From the NCBI RefSeq assembly GCF_900129005.1, contig NZ_FQUN01000007.1, positions 1-56,816 of the forward strand: 56,816 bases of DNA, written 5' to 3'. Below are positions 8,939 through 16,838 of this stretch, one piece after another. The DNA is from Leeuwenhoekiella marinoflava DSM 3653 (lineage in GTDB: Bacteria; Bacteroidota; Bacteroidia; Flavobacteriales; Flavobacteriaceae). How positions within the stretch are numbered: position 1 is the first letter of the stretch; the number at the start of each line of letters is the position of its first letter. A model generated the notes under the pieces. That model worked only from the letters and a program-made list of their open reading frames with translations. It was not told where the DNA came from and did no database searches. Both the position numbers and the translations under genes were made by a program.

Positions 8939-9023
8939 TTAATTAAATAACAGCTTTTTAGCACACAGCTCAGTTAGTCTTTAGTACTTTTAAATCGAAT
9001 CAGTTTTAATCTTTCCCACCAAC

Positions 9024-9821
9024 TTGAGCTCAAAACGAAATATATACGCCCGTTCGGGATTGTTTGCCAAAGCCTTACTTTTTTTGGCGATAGGGATCGT
9101 GACGGCTATGGAGGCTTTTGGTCTGGGTGGTTTTAAAGCCGGAAGTTTTACGTTGATGAATGTTTTGGCTAAACACGAGTTTGGTAAAGCCATTCTTATT
9201 CTTTGGGCAGCTGGTCTTTTAGGGTATTTATTTTGGAGGGTTTACGAAACTTTTGCTGATAATGAAGGCTACGGAAAAAGTATAGCAGGGATTGGTCAGC
9301 GCATCGGTTTTTGTTTTGGCGGTCTTGTCTATGGCTTTTTAGCTTTTAAAGCGATACAAGTTGCTTTTTTCTCAGATGGAATAGACTGGATTACAAATTC
9401 TAAATTTCAAGATTTGTTGCATACAAAGCCGGCTCAGATTGCTGTAGTAGGAGTGGGTTTAGGAATGCTTGGAGCTACACTAAATGAGTTTTACATCGCA
9501 ATTTCCGGGATATTTAAAAAAACCATTGATTATGATAAAATTCCTGCGAACTACCAGAAATGGGTAGTTGCTTGTGGTAGAATAGGATACACTTCCAGAG
9601 GAATTACGGTGGGGATCGCTGCATTATTGCTTATGAATACGGCATATACCAATCAAGATATTTCAAGCGCTAATAAAGAAGCTGCATTTTCTTTTATGCA
9701 GTATGCATTTGGTAGTTTTATTTTGGGAATGATCGCGATAGGATTTATCATCTATTCCATTTATGTGTTTATCGAAGTACGTTACCGGCGTATTGATATG
9801 GCACAAAATAAAACCCCATAG
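9024..9821 (+). CDS. DUF1206 integral membrane protein
   Basis: A 265-residue inner-membrane protein with six hydrophobic segments arranged as three helix pairs, each starting with a Gly-Arg/Gln pattern (FAKALLFLAIGIVTAMEAFG; GQRIGFCFGGLVYGFLAFKA; GRIGYTSRGITVGIAALLLM). This triplicated module is DUF1206, whose function is unknown. The start is the TTG at 9024: an in-frame TAA lies at 8991 and there is no ATG between them. Its stop codon lies inside a bidirectional hairpin shared with the convergent S9 peptidase gene. Confidence 0.82.
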   Translation: MSSKRNIYARSGLFAKALLFLAIGIVTAMEAFGLGGFKAGSFTLMNVLAKHEFGKAILILWAAGLLGYLFWRVYETFADNEGYGKSIAGIGQRIGFCFGGLVYGFLAFKAIQVAFFSDGIDWITNSKFQDLLHTKPAQIAVVGVGLGMLGATLNEFYIAISGIFKKTIDYDKIPANYQKWVVACGRIGYTSRGITVGIAALLLMNTAYTNQDISSANKEAAFSFMQYAFGSFILGMIAIGFIIYSIYVFIEVRYRRIDMAQNKTP

Positions 9822-9838
9822 TGTTCACCATCGGGTTT
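9811..9838. terminator. Bidirectional hairpin terminator between convergent genes
   Basis: AAACCC at 9811-9816 pairs with GGGTTT at 9833-9838, and the inner arms ATAGTG/CACCAT pair with one mismatch. The hairpin spans the stop codon of the DUF1206 gene. A/T-rich sequence flanks both sides, so it can serve both transcripts. Confidence 0.55.
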
Positions 9839-9857
9839 ATTATAACTTACCATAAAC

Positions 9858-12230
9858 TTACTTATTCAAAAGACTCTCATTAAACAATTTTAAAATACGT
9901 TTGTATTCATCGGTCCAGCTGCTGGGTTCTATAAATCCGTGGCTTTCTACCGGATATACGGCAAGTTCCCAATTATCTTTTTCCAATTCAATTAAGCGCT
10001 GTGTAAGGCGCACCACATCTTGAAAATGTACATTGGTATCTACCATACCGTGCTCAATTAATAAATCACCTTCTAAGCCTTCGGCAAAATAAATAGGCGA
10101 AGAGCGTTTGTAAGCGATAGGATCCTGAGAGGGTTCGTTAAGAATGTTAGCCGTATAGCCGTGGTTGTAATGTGCCCAGTCTGTCACCGAACGTAATGCC
10201 GCACCGGCTTTAAAGGTTTCGGGTTCATTAAACAAAGCCATAAGCGTGATAAAACCGCCGTAGCTTCCGCCGTAAATCCCTACTTTTTCTGGGTTTATAT
10301 CGTAGTTTTCGATTAAATATTCTACTCCGTCAATCTGATCAGAAAGATCTTTTCCGCCCATATGGCGATAAATACCTGTTCGCCAATCCCGGCCATAACC
10401 TGAGCTTGCCCGATAATCAATATCAATAACGGTATACCCCAGATCGGTCAACATGTTGTTGAACATGTATTCTCTAAAATAGGTTGACCACCACTTATGC
10501 GCATTTTGTAAATAACCCGCACCGTGAACAAAAACCACAGCGGCATTATTTTTTGCTGAGGCTTCTGGCACATACAATCTTGCAGGCACCATTGCGCCAT
10601 CATCAGCTTTAAAAGTGATGTTTTGTGGCACACGCCAGTCATAGGCTTTAAACTCCTCAGATTGCCCTGAAGTAAGTTGCTGCGCATCAATCTTTGAACC
10701 GGTCTTTTTTAAATACAATTCCCAAGGTTTATTGCTGAAAGAATTACGAATCGCCATATACTTTTCGTCAGGAGACAGGCTTACTTCGTTGTTTCCGGGG
10801 AAGTTGGTTAGCTTTTTCATGCTGCCGCCCATTACCGGCATTTTGTAAAAGTGACGTTCGCCGGGACCAACTTCTGAAGTCGTTAAAAACCAAGATTTTT
10901 TATCCTTAGACAAAAACGGATCAAAGACTTCATACTCACCTTCAGTCAATGCTTTTTTCGCGCCTGTGGTTACATCTAAAACATACAAATGCGAGTACCC
11001 ACTTGCCTCAGACTGAAAATAAATATGTTTGTTATCGGGTAACCAGCCCAAGGTTCCGCCGCCAAAAGACCAACCAATTCCGGGACCGGCAATCCAGGCC
11101 TCATCACGTTGACGGTCTAAGGTTTTAAGACTTCCGTCTTCTAAATTTAAAAGGGCAATCCAGCGGTCTTTGTTGTCTTTAGATCTGATGTTAACAATAG
11201 CTTTGCTTCCGTCATCAGAAAATGTGGCTTGAGAAACAATAACCTCACGCTCTTTTTCTTCCCATTCTTTATCGGGGTAATCTTTTGTATAATCCGGTAA
11301 ATCTTTAATTCCCGGTAATTTTGATGTATTTACATAATAAACCGTGTCTTTTTTGATGTTGTAAACCGCCAGGGTCACTTCGGTTTTATCATCGCCTACT
11401 TTACTACGCGCACGCAACTCTTCAGTATATCCACTAGCATCAACATAGTTAGGTACATTGGTACTTTCACCGCGATCGCGCTTCATCAGCATCAGCGTTA
11501 CAAAATCTGCTTTTGGAGCAATTTGTAAACCACTTACAGACCAGTCTCCTGCATAAAAAGTGTACGATTCAGAATCTGCAGTCATCTCGCGATACGCTTT
11601 AGAAAGCGAGTCTTGTTTCTCACGTTCCCGCACGATTTGCAACAGACTCAGATTTTCATTTTGCAACCATTTGTCTTTTTCAGAATGTTTTTTCTCGCGT
11701 TCTTCCGGTGTTTTTTCCTCTTTGATTTGGGTTAGTTTTTCAAGCTTTCCGGCTTCGGTATCAAAAACATATGCGTTGTTGTTAAACTCAAATGCGATTT
11801 GATCTTCATCAGCTAGAAAAGAAGGATTACCTAAGCGACCGCCTAGATCAATCAGCAGTTGCGATTGGTCTTTTTTCAGATCATATACATAAAGCGCTCC
11901 GTTTTCAGTATATAATTTTTTAGTTTCATCAACATTCCAGGAACCGTAAGGGCTGGTAATATTTTTACGTTCAGCAAGGCTTACCTTTTCAATCTTATCC
12001 AGATTGCTCAGACTTATTTTATACAAACTGTCAGAAGGATTTTCTTCAGGATTGTAATTGAAGTAAATGGTTTTACTTTTTGTATCCCAGTTTATACGCT
12101 CCGGAAAAGTTCCCATCCACTTGGGGTCTTTCATTATTTTTTCTACAGATAGTGAGCTGGTCTGGGCAAAAAGAGCATAATTACTCAGGGCTACGAGTGT
12201 GAAGAGTACTACGCGTAAAGATCTATTCAT
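9858..12230 (-). CDS. S9-family prolyl oligopeptidase/dipeptidyl peptidase, secreted
   Basis: A 790-residue protein with signal peptide MNRSLRVVLFTLVALSNYALFAQ, a beta-propeller-like region (about 40-530, with repeated strands such as GWLPDNKHIYFQSEASGYSHL and SLSPDEKYMAIRN) and a C-terminal alpha/beta hydrolase domain. The catalytic triad is readable: Ser about 656 in GGSYGG, Asp about 731 in GMVDTNV and His about 764 in ESHGF. This is the S9 layout (DPP4/acylaminoacyl peptidase group), which cleaves short peptides in the periplasm. A charged, Lys/Glu-rich insert lies at about 165-215 (EEKTPEEREKKHSEKDKW). It is transcribed alone. Confidence 0.9.
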   Translation of the reverse strand: MNRSLRVVLFTLVALSNYALFAQTSSLSVEKIMKDPKWMGTFPERINWDTKSKTIYFNYNPEENPSDSLYKISLSNLDKIEKVSLAERKNITSPYGSWNVDETKKLYTENGALYVYDLKKDQSQLLIDLGGRLGNPSFLADEDQIAFEFNNNAYVFDTEAGKLEKLTQIKEEKTPEEREKKHSEKDKWLQNENLSLLQIVREREKQDSLSKAYREMTADSESYTFYAGDWSVSGLQIAPKADFVTLMLMKRDRGESTNVPNYVDASGYTEELRARSKVGDDKTEVTLAVYNIKKDTVYYVNTSKLPGIKDLPDYTKDYPDKEWEEKEREVIVSQATFSDDGSKAIVNIRSKDNKDRWIALLNLEDGSLKTLDRQRDEAWIAGPGIGWSFGGGTLGWLPDNKHIYFQSEASGYSHLYVLDVTTGAKKALTEGEYEVFDPFLSKDKKSWFLTTSEVGPGERHFYKMPVMGGSMKKLTNFPGNNEVSLSPDEKYMAIRNSFSNKPWELYLKKTGSKIDAQQLTSGQSEEFKAYDWRVPQNITFKADDGAMVPARLYVPEASAKNNAAVVFVHGAGYLQNAHKWWSTYFREYMFNNMLTDLGYTVIDIDYRASSGYGRDWRTGIYRHMGGKDLSDQIDGVEYLIENYDINPEKVGIYGGSYGGFITLMALFNEPETFKAGAALRSVTDWAHYNHGYTANILNEPSQDPIAYKRSSPIYFAEGLEGDLLIEHGMVDTNVHFQDVVRLTQRLIELEKDNWELAVYPVESHGFIEPSSWTDEYKRILKLFNESLLNK

Positions 12231-12363
12231 AAAGATGTCATTGAAATTTAAAAATCATCGGTAAGTTACAGAAATGTTACAGAATCTATTGATCACGATA
12301 ATTTAAAAATAGGGCTCATAATTTATAAACTTACTAATGAGTAAGCACCCTTTTTATTTCAAC

Positions 12364-12371
12364 TATATTTG
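12364..12371 (+). promoter_or_regulatory. Candidate -7 box (TATATTTG)
   Basis: TATATTTG matches the TAnnTTTG consensus and lies 23 bases before the ATG of the DEAD-like gene at 12395. A convincing -33 element is not visible at the usual distance. Confidence 0.45.
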
Positions 12372-12394
12372 CGGTAATTCAGGAATTACAAGCT

Positions 12395-13006
12395 ATGTCG
12401 TTTAAAAAATTAATAGAACCTTTAAAAGATGCTGTGCAACGCAAAGGTTTTACAGTCCCTTTACCTTTTCAGAAAAAAATCTTATCAAAAATCAAAGGAG
12501 GGATTAGCATGTTTGCGATAGCTCCGGAAGGTTCTGGTAAAACCACAACTATTGTTATAAGCACGATTCAGAAATTAAAAGGAAAAGCTTTTGAAGATGC
12601 GCCACGCGTGCTCATTTTTGTTAAAGATAAACAAGCAGCCTTAGATCTTGAATCAGAATTTAACGGGTATACACAAGCTACTGATTTACGCGTTTATTGT
12701 GCGTACGATGAGAAAAATATAGACGATCAGCGGGATGAGATTTATGACGGAACTGATATCGTTATTGCAACTCCAAAGCGTCTGAATAAGATTTTTTATC
12801 TAAACGGAATCAATCTGAATAAGTTGCAAATGTGCATTATAGAAGATGCCGGATTTATTTTTAGAGATAGTAATCTAGCCGAAGTTACCCGCACACCAGA
12901 AAGTATAGGTAAATGCCAGTACCTTATTTTTGCTGAAAAATTTGATAAGCGTTTTGAGCGCTGGTTAGACAGTTTTATGTTTAATGCAGAGATCATAAAA
13001 TCATAG
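12395..13006 (+). CDS. One-domain DEAD-box-like ATPase
   Basis: A 203-residue protein equal to only the first RecA-like domain of a DEAD-box helicase. Visible motifs are a Q-motif-like start (GFTVPLPFQ, Gln26), Walker A APEGSGKTT (43-51), motif Ib TPKR (126-129) and a Walker B of IIEDAG (148-153) in place of DEAD. Motif III (SAT) is replaced by IFAEK at about 178-182, and the second helicase domain (motifs IV-VI) is absent. The stop is followed by a non-coding structured region, so this is not a frameshifted full-length helicase. It may be a regulatory or chaperone-like relative that binds RNA or ATP without unwinding. Confidence 0.8.
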   Translation: MSFKKLIEPLKDAVQRKGFTVPLPFQKKILSKIKGGISMFAIAPEGSGKTTTIVISTIQKLKGKAFEDAPRVLIFVKDKQAALDLESEFNGYTQATDLRVYCAYDEKNIDDQRDEIYDGTDIVIATPKRLNKIFYLNGINLNKLQMCIIEDAGFIFRDSNLAEVTRTPESIGKCQYLIFAEKFDKRFERWLDSFMFNAEIIKS

Positions 13007-13021
13007 AATTTCTGATGTAAT

Positions 13022-13074
13022 CTACCTTGGGTTAAGCTTGTCTGCCGACAAAGGCAGGCCTGCAATGCATTAAA
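13022..13074 (-). repeat. Dispersed repeat, family A, partial inverted copy 3
   Basis: Read on the minus strand, this stretch contains GGCCTGCCTTTGTCGGCAGA, matching GGCCTGCCTTTGTCGGTAGA in the 56-kb copy, with similar flanks (TTTAATGCATTGC before it, ACCCAAGGTAG after it). It is the palindromic insert of family A and its borders, placed just after the DEAD-like gene. Confidence 0.6.
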
Positions 13075-13090
13075 ATGAAACAGCTTTTGA

Positions 13091-13283
13091 CTCTAAGGCA
13101 AGCCTTAGAGCACCTGCTTGCGGTAAGCAGGTTTAAAAATCTCGATTATCGAGTAAAAACCGTTAAAAACAAAAAAGCCTCACCAATAAAGGTAAAGCTT
13201 CTCAAAGGTTTCACTACAAAACCAGTTTCCGAATCACTTCGGAAACAACACAACTTCTTTATAAAGATGCAGCGCGAAGCTGC
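13091..13283. repeat. Cluster of five hairpins in a gene-free stretch
   Basis: The 13007-13350 gap contains no convincing gene. It holds five inverted repeats within about 190 bases: 13091-13110 (9-bp arms, CTCTAAGGC/GCCTTAGAG), 13112-13132 (ACCTGCTT/AAGCAGGT, 5-base loop), 13141-13153 (CTCGAT/ATCGAG), 13225-13246 (GTTTCCGAA/TTCGGAAAC, 4-base loop) and 13269-13283 (GCAGC/GCTGC). A 73-codon plus-strand frame spans them, but its codons simply follow the palindromes and I do not call it. It may be a compound palindromic repeat, a structured RNA, or a terminator region for the convergent genes on both sides. Confidence 0.65.
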
Positions 13284-13350
13284 TGTTATTTCTTAATGAT
13301 TCAACAAAAATAACATTAGTTTTTTGATTTTGATTATATAATTCAAAAAT

Positions 13351-14190
13351 TTAAGGCTTCAAGTCTATCAAAGCGTAAACCGGTAAATGGTCTGATGCAT
13401 AATGCAAATCTTTAGAATCACTCAGTGTAGCGTGCTTCAGGACTTTAGAAGAATTGGTTTTCTTTTGAAAAATGTAATCTATTCTTCGGCTAACAGGCTC
13501 ATTAAATTTGAATCCGTTAAATGTACCTTTTGGTCCAAAAGAACCCTTAGGCGCCAGTTCATAGGTGTCGTCCAATTCAGTTTTTAGAACAGCGATAGGA
13601 TCACTTTCGGGTTCCAGGTTCAAATCCCCCATTACAAATGACGGATAGTTTTTGGGGTTGAGTTCGTTTATTTTTTTAAGAATAAGTGCTGCAGCATTTT
13701 TACGGGCTTCTATACCTACGTGATCAAAATGGGTGTTGAATACATAGAATTTTTCACCAGATTTTTTATCCTTAAAGAGGGCATAGGTACAAATACGCGG
13801 TAAAGCAGCATCCCACCCCGTTGAAATCTTCTCAGGAGTTTCAGATAACCAGAAGGTATCATGCGCTAATTGTTTTAGGGTTGAAGCATTGTAAAAAATC
13901 GCCGAGAATTCACCCTTGTTTTTTCCTTCTCTACCCACGCCTACGTGCTTATATCCGGTAAGGTTTTTATCTAAATAATCCATTTGCTCAGGTAAAGCTT
14001 CTTGAACACCCATCACATCGGGTGCGTAAAATAAAACCTGACTGGTTAAAAATTCTTTGCGCTTGCTCCAGGCATCGGCGCCATCAGATTCAGTAGACAT
14101 TCTAATGTTATAGGTCATCAAACCTACTTCTTGTGCATTGACAACATTCAGGCAAAAAAGCAGACTTAAAAGGGAGAAAAGTGATTTCAT
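13351..14190 (-). CDS. Secreted endonuclease/exonuclease/phosphatase (EEP) family hydrolase
   Basis: A 279-residue exported protein (signal peptide MKSLFSLLSLLFCLNVVNAQ). All EEP active-site motifs are present: MTYNIR (Asn28), QEAL (Glu64), NTHFDH (His154), GDLNLEPES (Asp189, Asn191) and SDHLPV (Asp267, His268). The superfamily hydrolyses phosphodiesters in nucleic acids, inositol phosphates or phospholipids, or phosphomonoesters. The best guess is a periplasmic or extracellular phosphodiesterase. It follows the sulfatase gene by 79 bases in the same direction, so it may be the last gene of the glucan locus or have its own promoter. It could remove phosphoryl substituents from the glycan; that is inference. 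Confidence 0.85.
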   Translation of the reverse strand: MKSLFSLLSLLFCLNVVNAQEVGLMTYNIRMSTESDGADAWSKRKEFLTSQVLFYAPDVMGVQEALPEQMDYLDKNLTGYKHVGVGREGKNKGEFSAIFYNASTLKQLAHDTFWLSETPEKISTGWDAALPRICTYALFKDKKSGEKFYVFNTHFDHVGIEARKNAAALILKKINELNPKNYPSFVMGDLNLEPESDPIAVLKTELDDTYELAPKGSFGPKGTFNGFKFNEPVSRRIDYIFQKKTNSSKVLKHATLSDSKDLHYASDHLPVYALIDLKP

Positions 14191-14269
14191 ATTTTAAATT
14201 GAATTAATAGCGAAATTAAACAAATGTCCTCATTAAACTGAAAAGTACAAGTTATGAGAATATTAAATG

Positions 14270-15916
14270 CTACTGCATAGGCGTGCCACGCAAACGTTCA
14301 AAATTCTTGTATTCACGAGCAACACGCTCAGGGGATGCTTGTTCAAATTCTTTGGCAGTAACGCCATAAGCTTCCTGTACAGAATCTAGTCTTTTATGCA
14401 AACTTTCAATAATATCTTTATAGGCAGGATCATCAATTTTATTTGCCAATTCTTGAGGATCGCTCTCCAAATCGTAAAACTCCCACTCGTCAATATCATC
14501 ATAAAAATGCATCAGCTTATACCTTTTGGTACTGATTCCGTAGTGCTTTTTTACCATATGAAATGCAGGAAAATCATAATAGTGGTAGTACAAAACCCCT
14601 CTGAAATCGTCATCAGAAATTTGTTGCTCAAATACTGGCCGCAGGCTCTGTCCCTGCATATCGGTAGCTAAAGAATCACCTTGTGCATAATCTAAAAAGG
14701 TTTGTGCAAAATCTAGATTTTGTACTAAAGCTTCGCTGTGGCTTCCGGCTTTGATGGCTTTGGGGTATTGTACCAGAAGCGGTGTACGATAAGATTCTTC
14801 ATACATAAATCGTTTATCAAAAAATCCCTTTTCGCCCAGATAAAACCCCTGATCTGAAGTGTAAACCACAATCGTATTTTCATGCAGATTATGAGTCTTG
14901 AGATAATCTAAAATGTTTCCTACGCCTTCATCAACTGCTGCAATGGTTGCCATATAATCGCGTAAATAACGCTGACCTTTCCACGCTGCTAAAGCTTTAC
15001 CATGTAAATCAGCTTTATGAAAAGCATCATTTTTAGGCTGATATGCTTTGTTCCAGGCAGTGCGTTGCTCAGGAGTCATTCGGTCAAAGTCTTTGGCCCA
15101 CGGGTTGTGTGCCAGCTCCGGGCTACCTAAATTTTTAGTCATTTTTAAGTCATGACCTTCATACATATCTTTATAAATAGTCTGCAATTGCTCTTTTGAA
15201 GCTTTCGAACCATCGTGATCTGTAAAATAGCTTTCCGATAACGGAAAATTAATAGAATCGTACTTGTTTGTGTGCCGCAATGCCGGCATCCAGTTGCGGT
15301 GTGGTGCTTTGTGATGCACCATCATAAAAAACGGCTTGGTAGTGTCCCGCTGTTTTTCTAGCCAGTTTATCGCGTCTTTGGTGATAATATCTGTGGCATA
15401 ACCTTCTATTCTAGAAGTGTCACCGGCTTTAATGAAGTCTGGGTTATAGTAATTGCCCTGATCTTTTATAATATTCCAGTAATCAAAACCTTGTGGATAT
15501 CCGTGTAAATGCCATTTCCCTAAAATAGCCGTGGTATATCCCAGTTCTTTCAACTTTTTAGGAAGCGTAGGTTGATCGCCATCAAAACGATCCCCGTTTT
15601 GACGAAACCCATTAATATGACTGTGTTTACCGGTAAGAATTACCGCTCGGCTCGGTCCGCAAATTGAGTTGGTTACATAAGCCCGATCCATTCGCATCCC
15701 GTTGTTGGCAATGCGGTCAATATTTGGGGTAGGAGCCAACTGGCTTACCGGATGCCCATATGCACTGATGGCCTGAAATGCGTGATCATCAGACATAATA
15801 AACACAATATTGGGGTGTTGCTGTTCAGTTTCAGAAGTAGATTCTTTTTCTTTGGTTTCGGTTTTACAAGCTATAAATACTGAAACAGCAAAAAATACCA
15901 AAAGAAGCTTTTTCAT
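14270..15916 (-). CDS. Formylglycine-dependent sulfatase, lipoprotein
   Basis: A 548-residue protein starting at ATG 15916; the longer frame begins at a poor TTG at 15934 inside the upstream gene. It has a lipobox FIAC (Cys17), so it is surface or periplasmic lipid-anchored. The type I sulfatase signature CGPSR is at 86-90, with Cys86 converted to formylglycine. The metal-binding MSDDH motif is at 41-45 and GKWHLHGYPQGFDYW follows. The C-terminal subdomain contains YKLMHFYDDIDEWEFYDLESDPQEL, common in the S1 family. It should remove sulfate esters from a glycan, although some formylglycine enzymes cleave phosphonate or phosphodiester bonds. Four bases separate it from the esterase gene, so it belongs to the locus operon. 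Confidence 0.9.
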   Translation of the reverse strand: MKKLLLVFFAVSVFIACKTETKEKESTSETEQQHPNIVFIMSDDHAFQAISAYGHPVSQLAPTPNIDRIANNGMRMDRAYVTNSICGPSRAVILTGKHSHINGFRQNGDRFDGDQPTLPKKLKELGYTTAILGKWHLHGYPQGFDYWNIIKDQGNYYNPDFIKAGDTSRIEGYATDIITKDAINWLEKQRDTTKPFFMMVHHKAPHRNWMPALRHTNKYDSINFPLSESYFTDHDGSKASKEQLQTIYKDMYEGHDLKMTKNLGSPELAHNPWAKDFDRMTPEQRTAWNKAYQPKNDAFHKADLHGKALAAWKGQRYLRDYMATIAAVDEGVGNILDYLKTHNLHENTIVVYTSDQGFYLGEKGFFDKRFMYEESYRTPLLVQYPKAIKAGSHSEALVQNLDFAQTFLDYAQGDSLATDMQGQSLRPVFEQQISDDDFRGVLYYHYYDFPAFHMVKKHYGISTKRYKLMHFYDDIDEWEFYDLESDPQELANKIDDPAYKDIIESLHKRLDSVQEAYGVTAKEFEQASPERVAREYKNFERLRGTPMQ

Positions 15917-15920
15917 ATAA

Positions 15921-16826
15921 CTATTTTTTTTCAACGTCCTCTTCGTGCTGAATCAATTCATTTTGATTGACTACAGCATTTAAAAAGAAAGCGATTTCAT
16001 GAACAAAAGCATATCCCAGATTTGCCCAATCATGATTGCCTTGAGGCGCGGTTAATAAGGTATAAGAGGCATCAAGATTTTTAAGCTTTGCTGCGATATG
16101 AGCATCGCCGTCAAGCGGTAGAAATCCCGGGGTGTCAAAAGCGCAAAAATGATGGGGCTGACTGGCGTAAGGTACGAGATCGTCTGCATCTCCATGAATA
16201 AAAAACCCCGGAACCGCATTATTTTTTGTAATGTAACGCGCATCAACCACAGCGCCTGCAAGTGAAACTACAGCCGCAATTTTAGGATAATCACCCAGAT
16301 TTTTAAAATCAGGATGATTGGCCATATATGCGGTGTTTAATACACCTTCTGCACCGGCACTGCTGCCTGCAAGAATGATTTTTTCAGCATCAAAACTGAA
16401 TTCTGAATTCGATTTTAAATAAGCAATTGCTTTAAGGATGTCAGCAGTTGTTTGTTTAAACGTCACCATCTTTTCTGAAGCGGGACACGCACAACCAAAA
16501 CCTGTGGCTTTACCTTTTCGCGTAAGGTTGTAACTCATAGATGCCACAGCATAACCTTTAGTAGCCATTGCCTGAGAGAACTTTACTTCCATCGCGTTGT
16601 CGCGATTTCCACCGCTAAATCCGCCACCGTGAACCAGAAGTATTAGCGGTCTGGTTTCATCAGTTTTATTTCCTTTAGCAGTGTAAAAATCAAGCTTCAG
16701 CGTATCTGTATACGTATGCGTTGATTTAACCAGATCGGCATAAATTTGACCTACATATTTTTCTTGTGCCTGCGTAGCGAGGCTAATAAATACGAATAAA
16801 AAAAGAATGCTGATCTGGCGTTTCAT
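15921..16826 (-). CDS. Secreted alpha/beta-hydrolase carbohydrate esterase
   Basis: A 301-residue protein with signal peptide MKRQISILFLFVFISLATQA. It has the oxyanion loop HGGGFSGG (66-73), nucleophile elbow GSSAG (154-158, Ser156), acid in HGDADDLVP (211-219) and His265 in GNHDW. This is the BD-FAE/acetyl-xylan-esterase-like group that removes acyl groups from polysaccharides. It lies 12 bases after the GH3 gene and 4 bases before the sulfatase gene. Two Cys-containing turns (GFGCACPASEK, about 109-119) may form a surface disulfide. In this locus the likely job is to deacylate the glucan or its oligosaccharides. Confidence 0.85.
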   Translation of the reverse strand: MKRQISILFLFVFISLATQAQEKYVGQIYADLVKSTHTYTDTLKLDFYTAKGNKTDETRPLILLVHGGGFSGGNRDNAMEVKFSQAMATKGYAVASMSYNLTRKGKATGFGCACPASEKMVTFKQTTADILKAIAYLKSNSEFSFDAEKIILAGSSAGAEGVLNTAYMANHPDFKNLGDYPKIAAVVSLAGAVVDARYITKNNAVPGFFIHGDADDLVPYASQPHHFCAFDTPGFLPLDGDAHIAAKLKNLDASYTLLTAPQGNHDWANLGYAFVHEIAFFLNAVVNQNELIQHEEDVEKK

Positions 16827-16838
16827 ACCGGGTATAAT

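Noticed and set aside
13091-13153. Regularly spaced palindromes considered as a CRISPR array
   Set aside because: The hairpins differ in sequence and there are no identical repeats with unique spacers.
13075-13296. A 73-codon plus-strand frame
   Set aside because: It covers five hairpins, its codons follow the palindromes, and no domain or ribosome binding site supports it.
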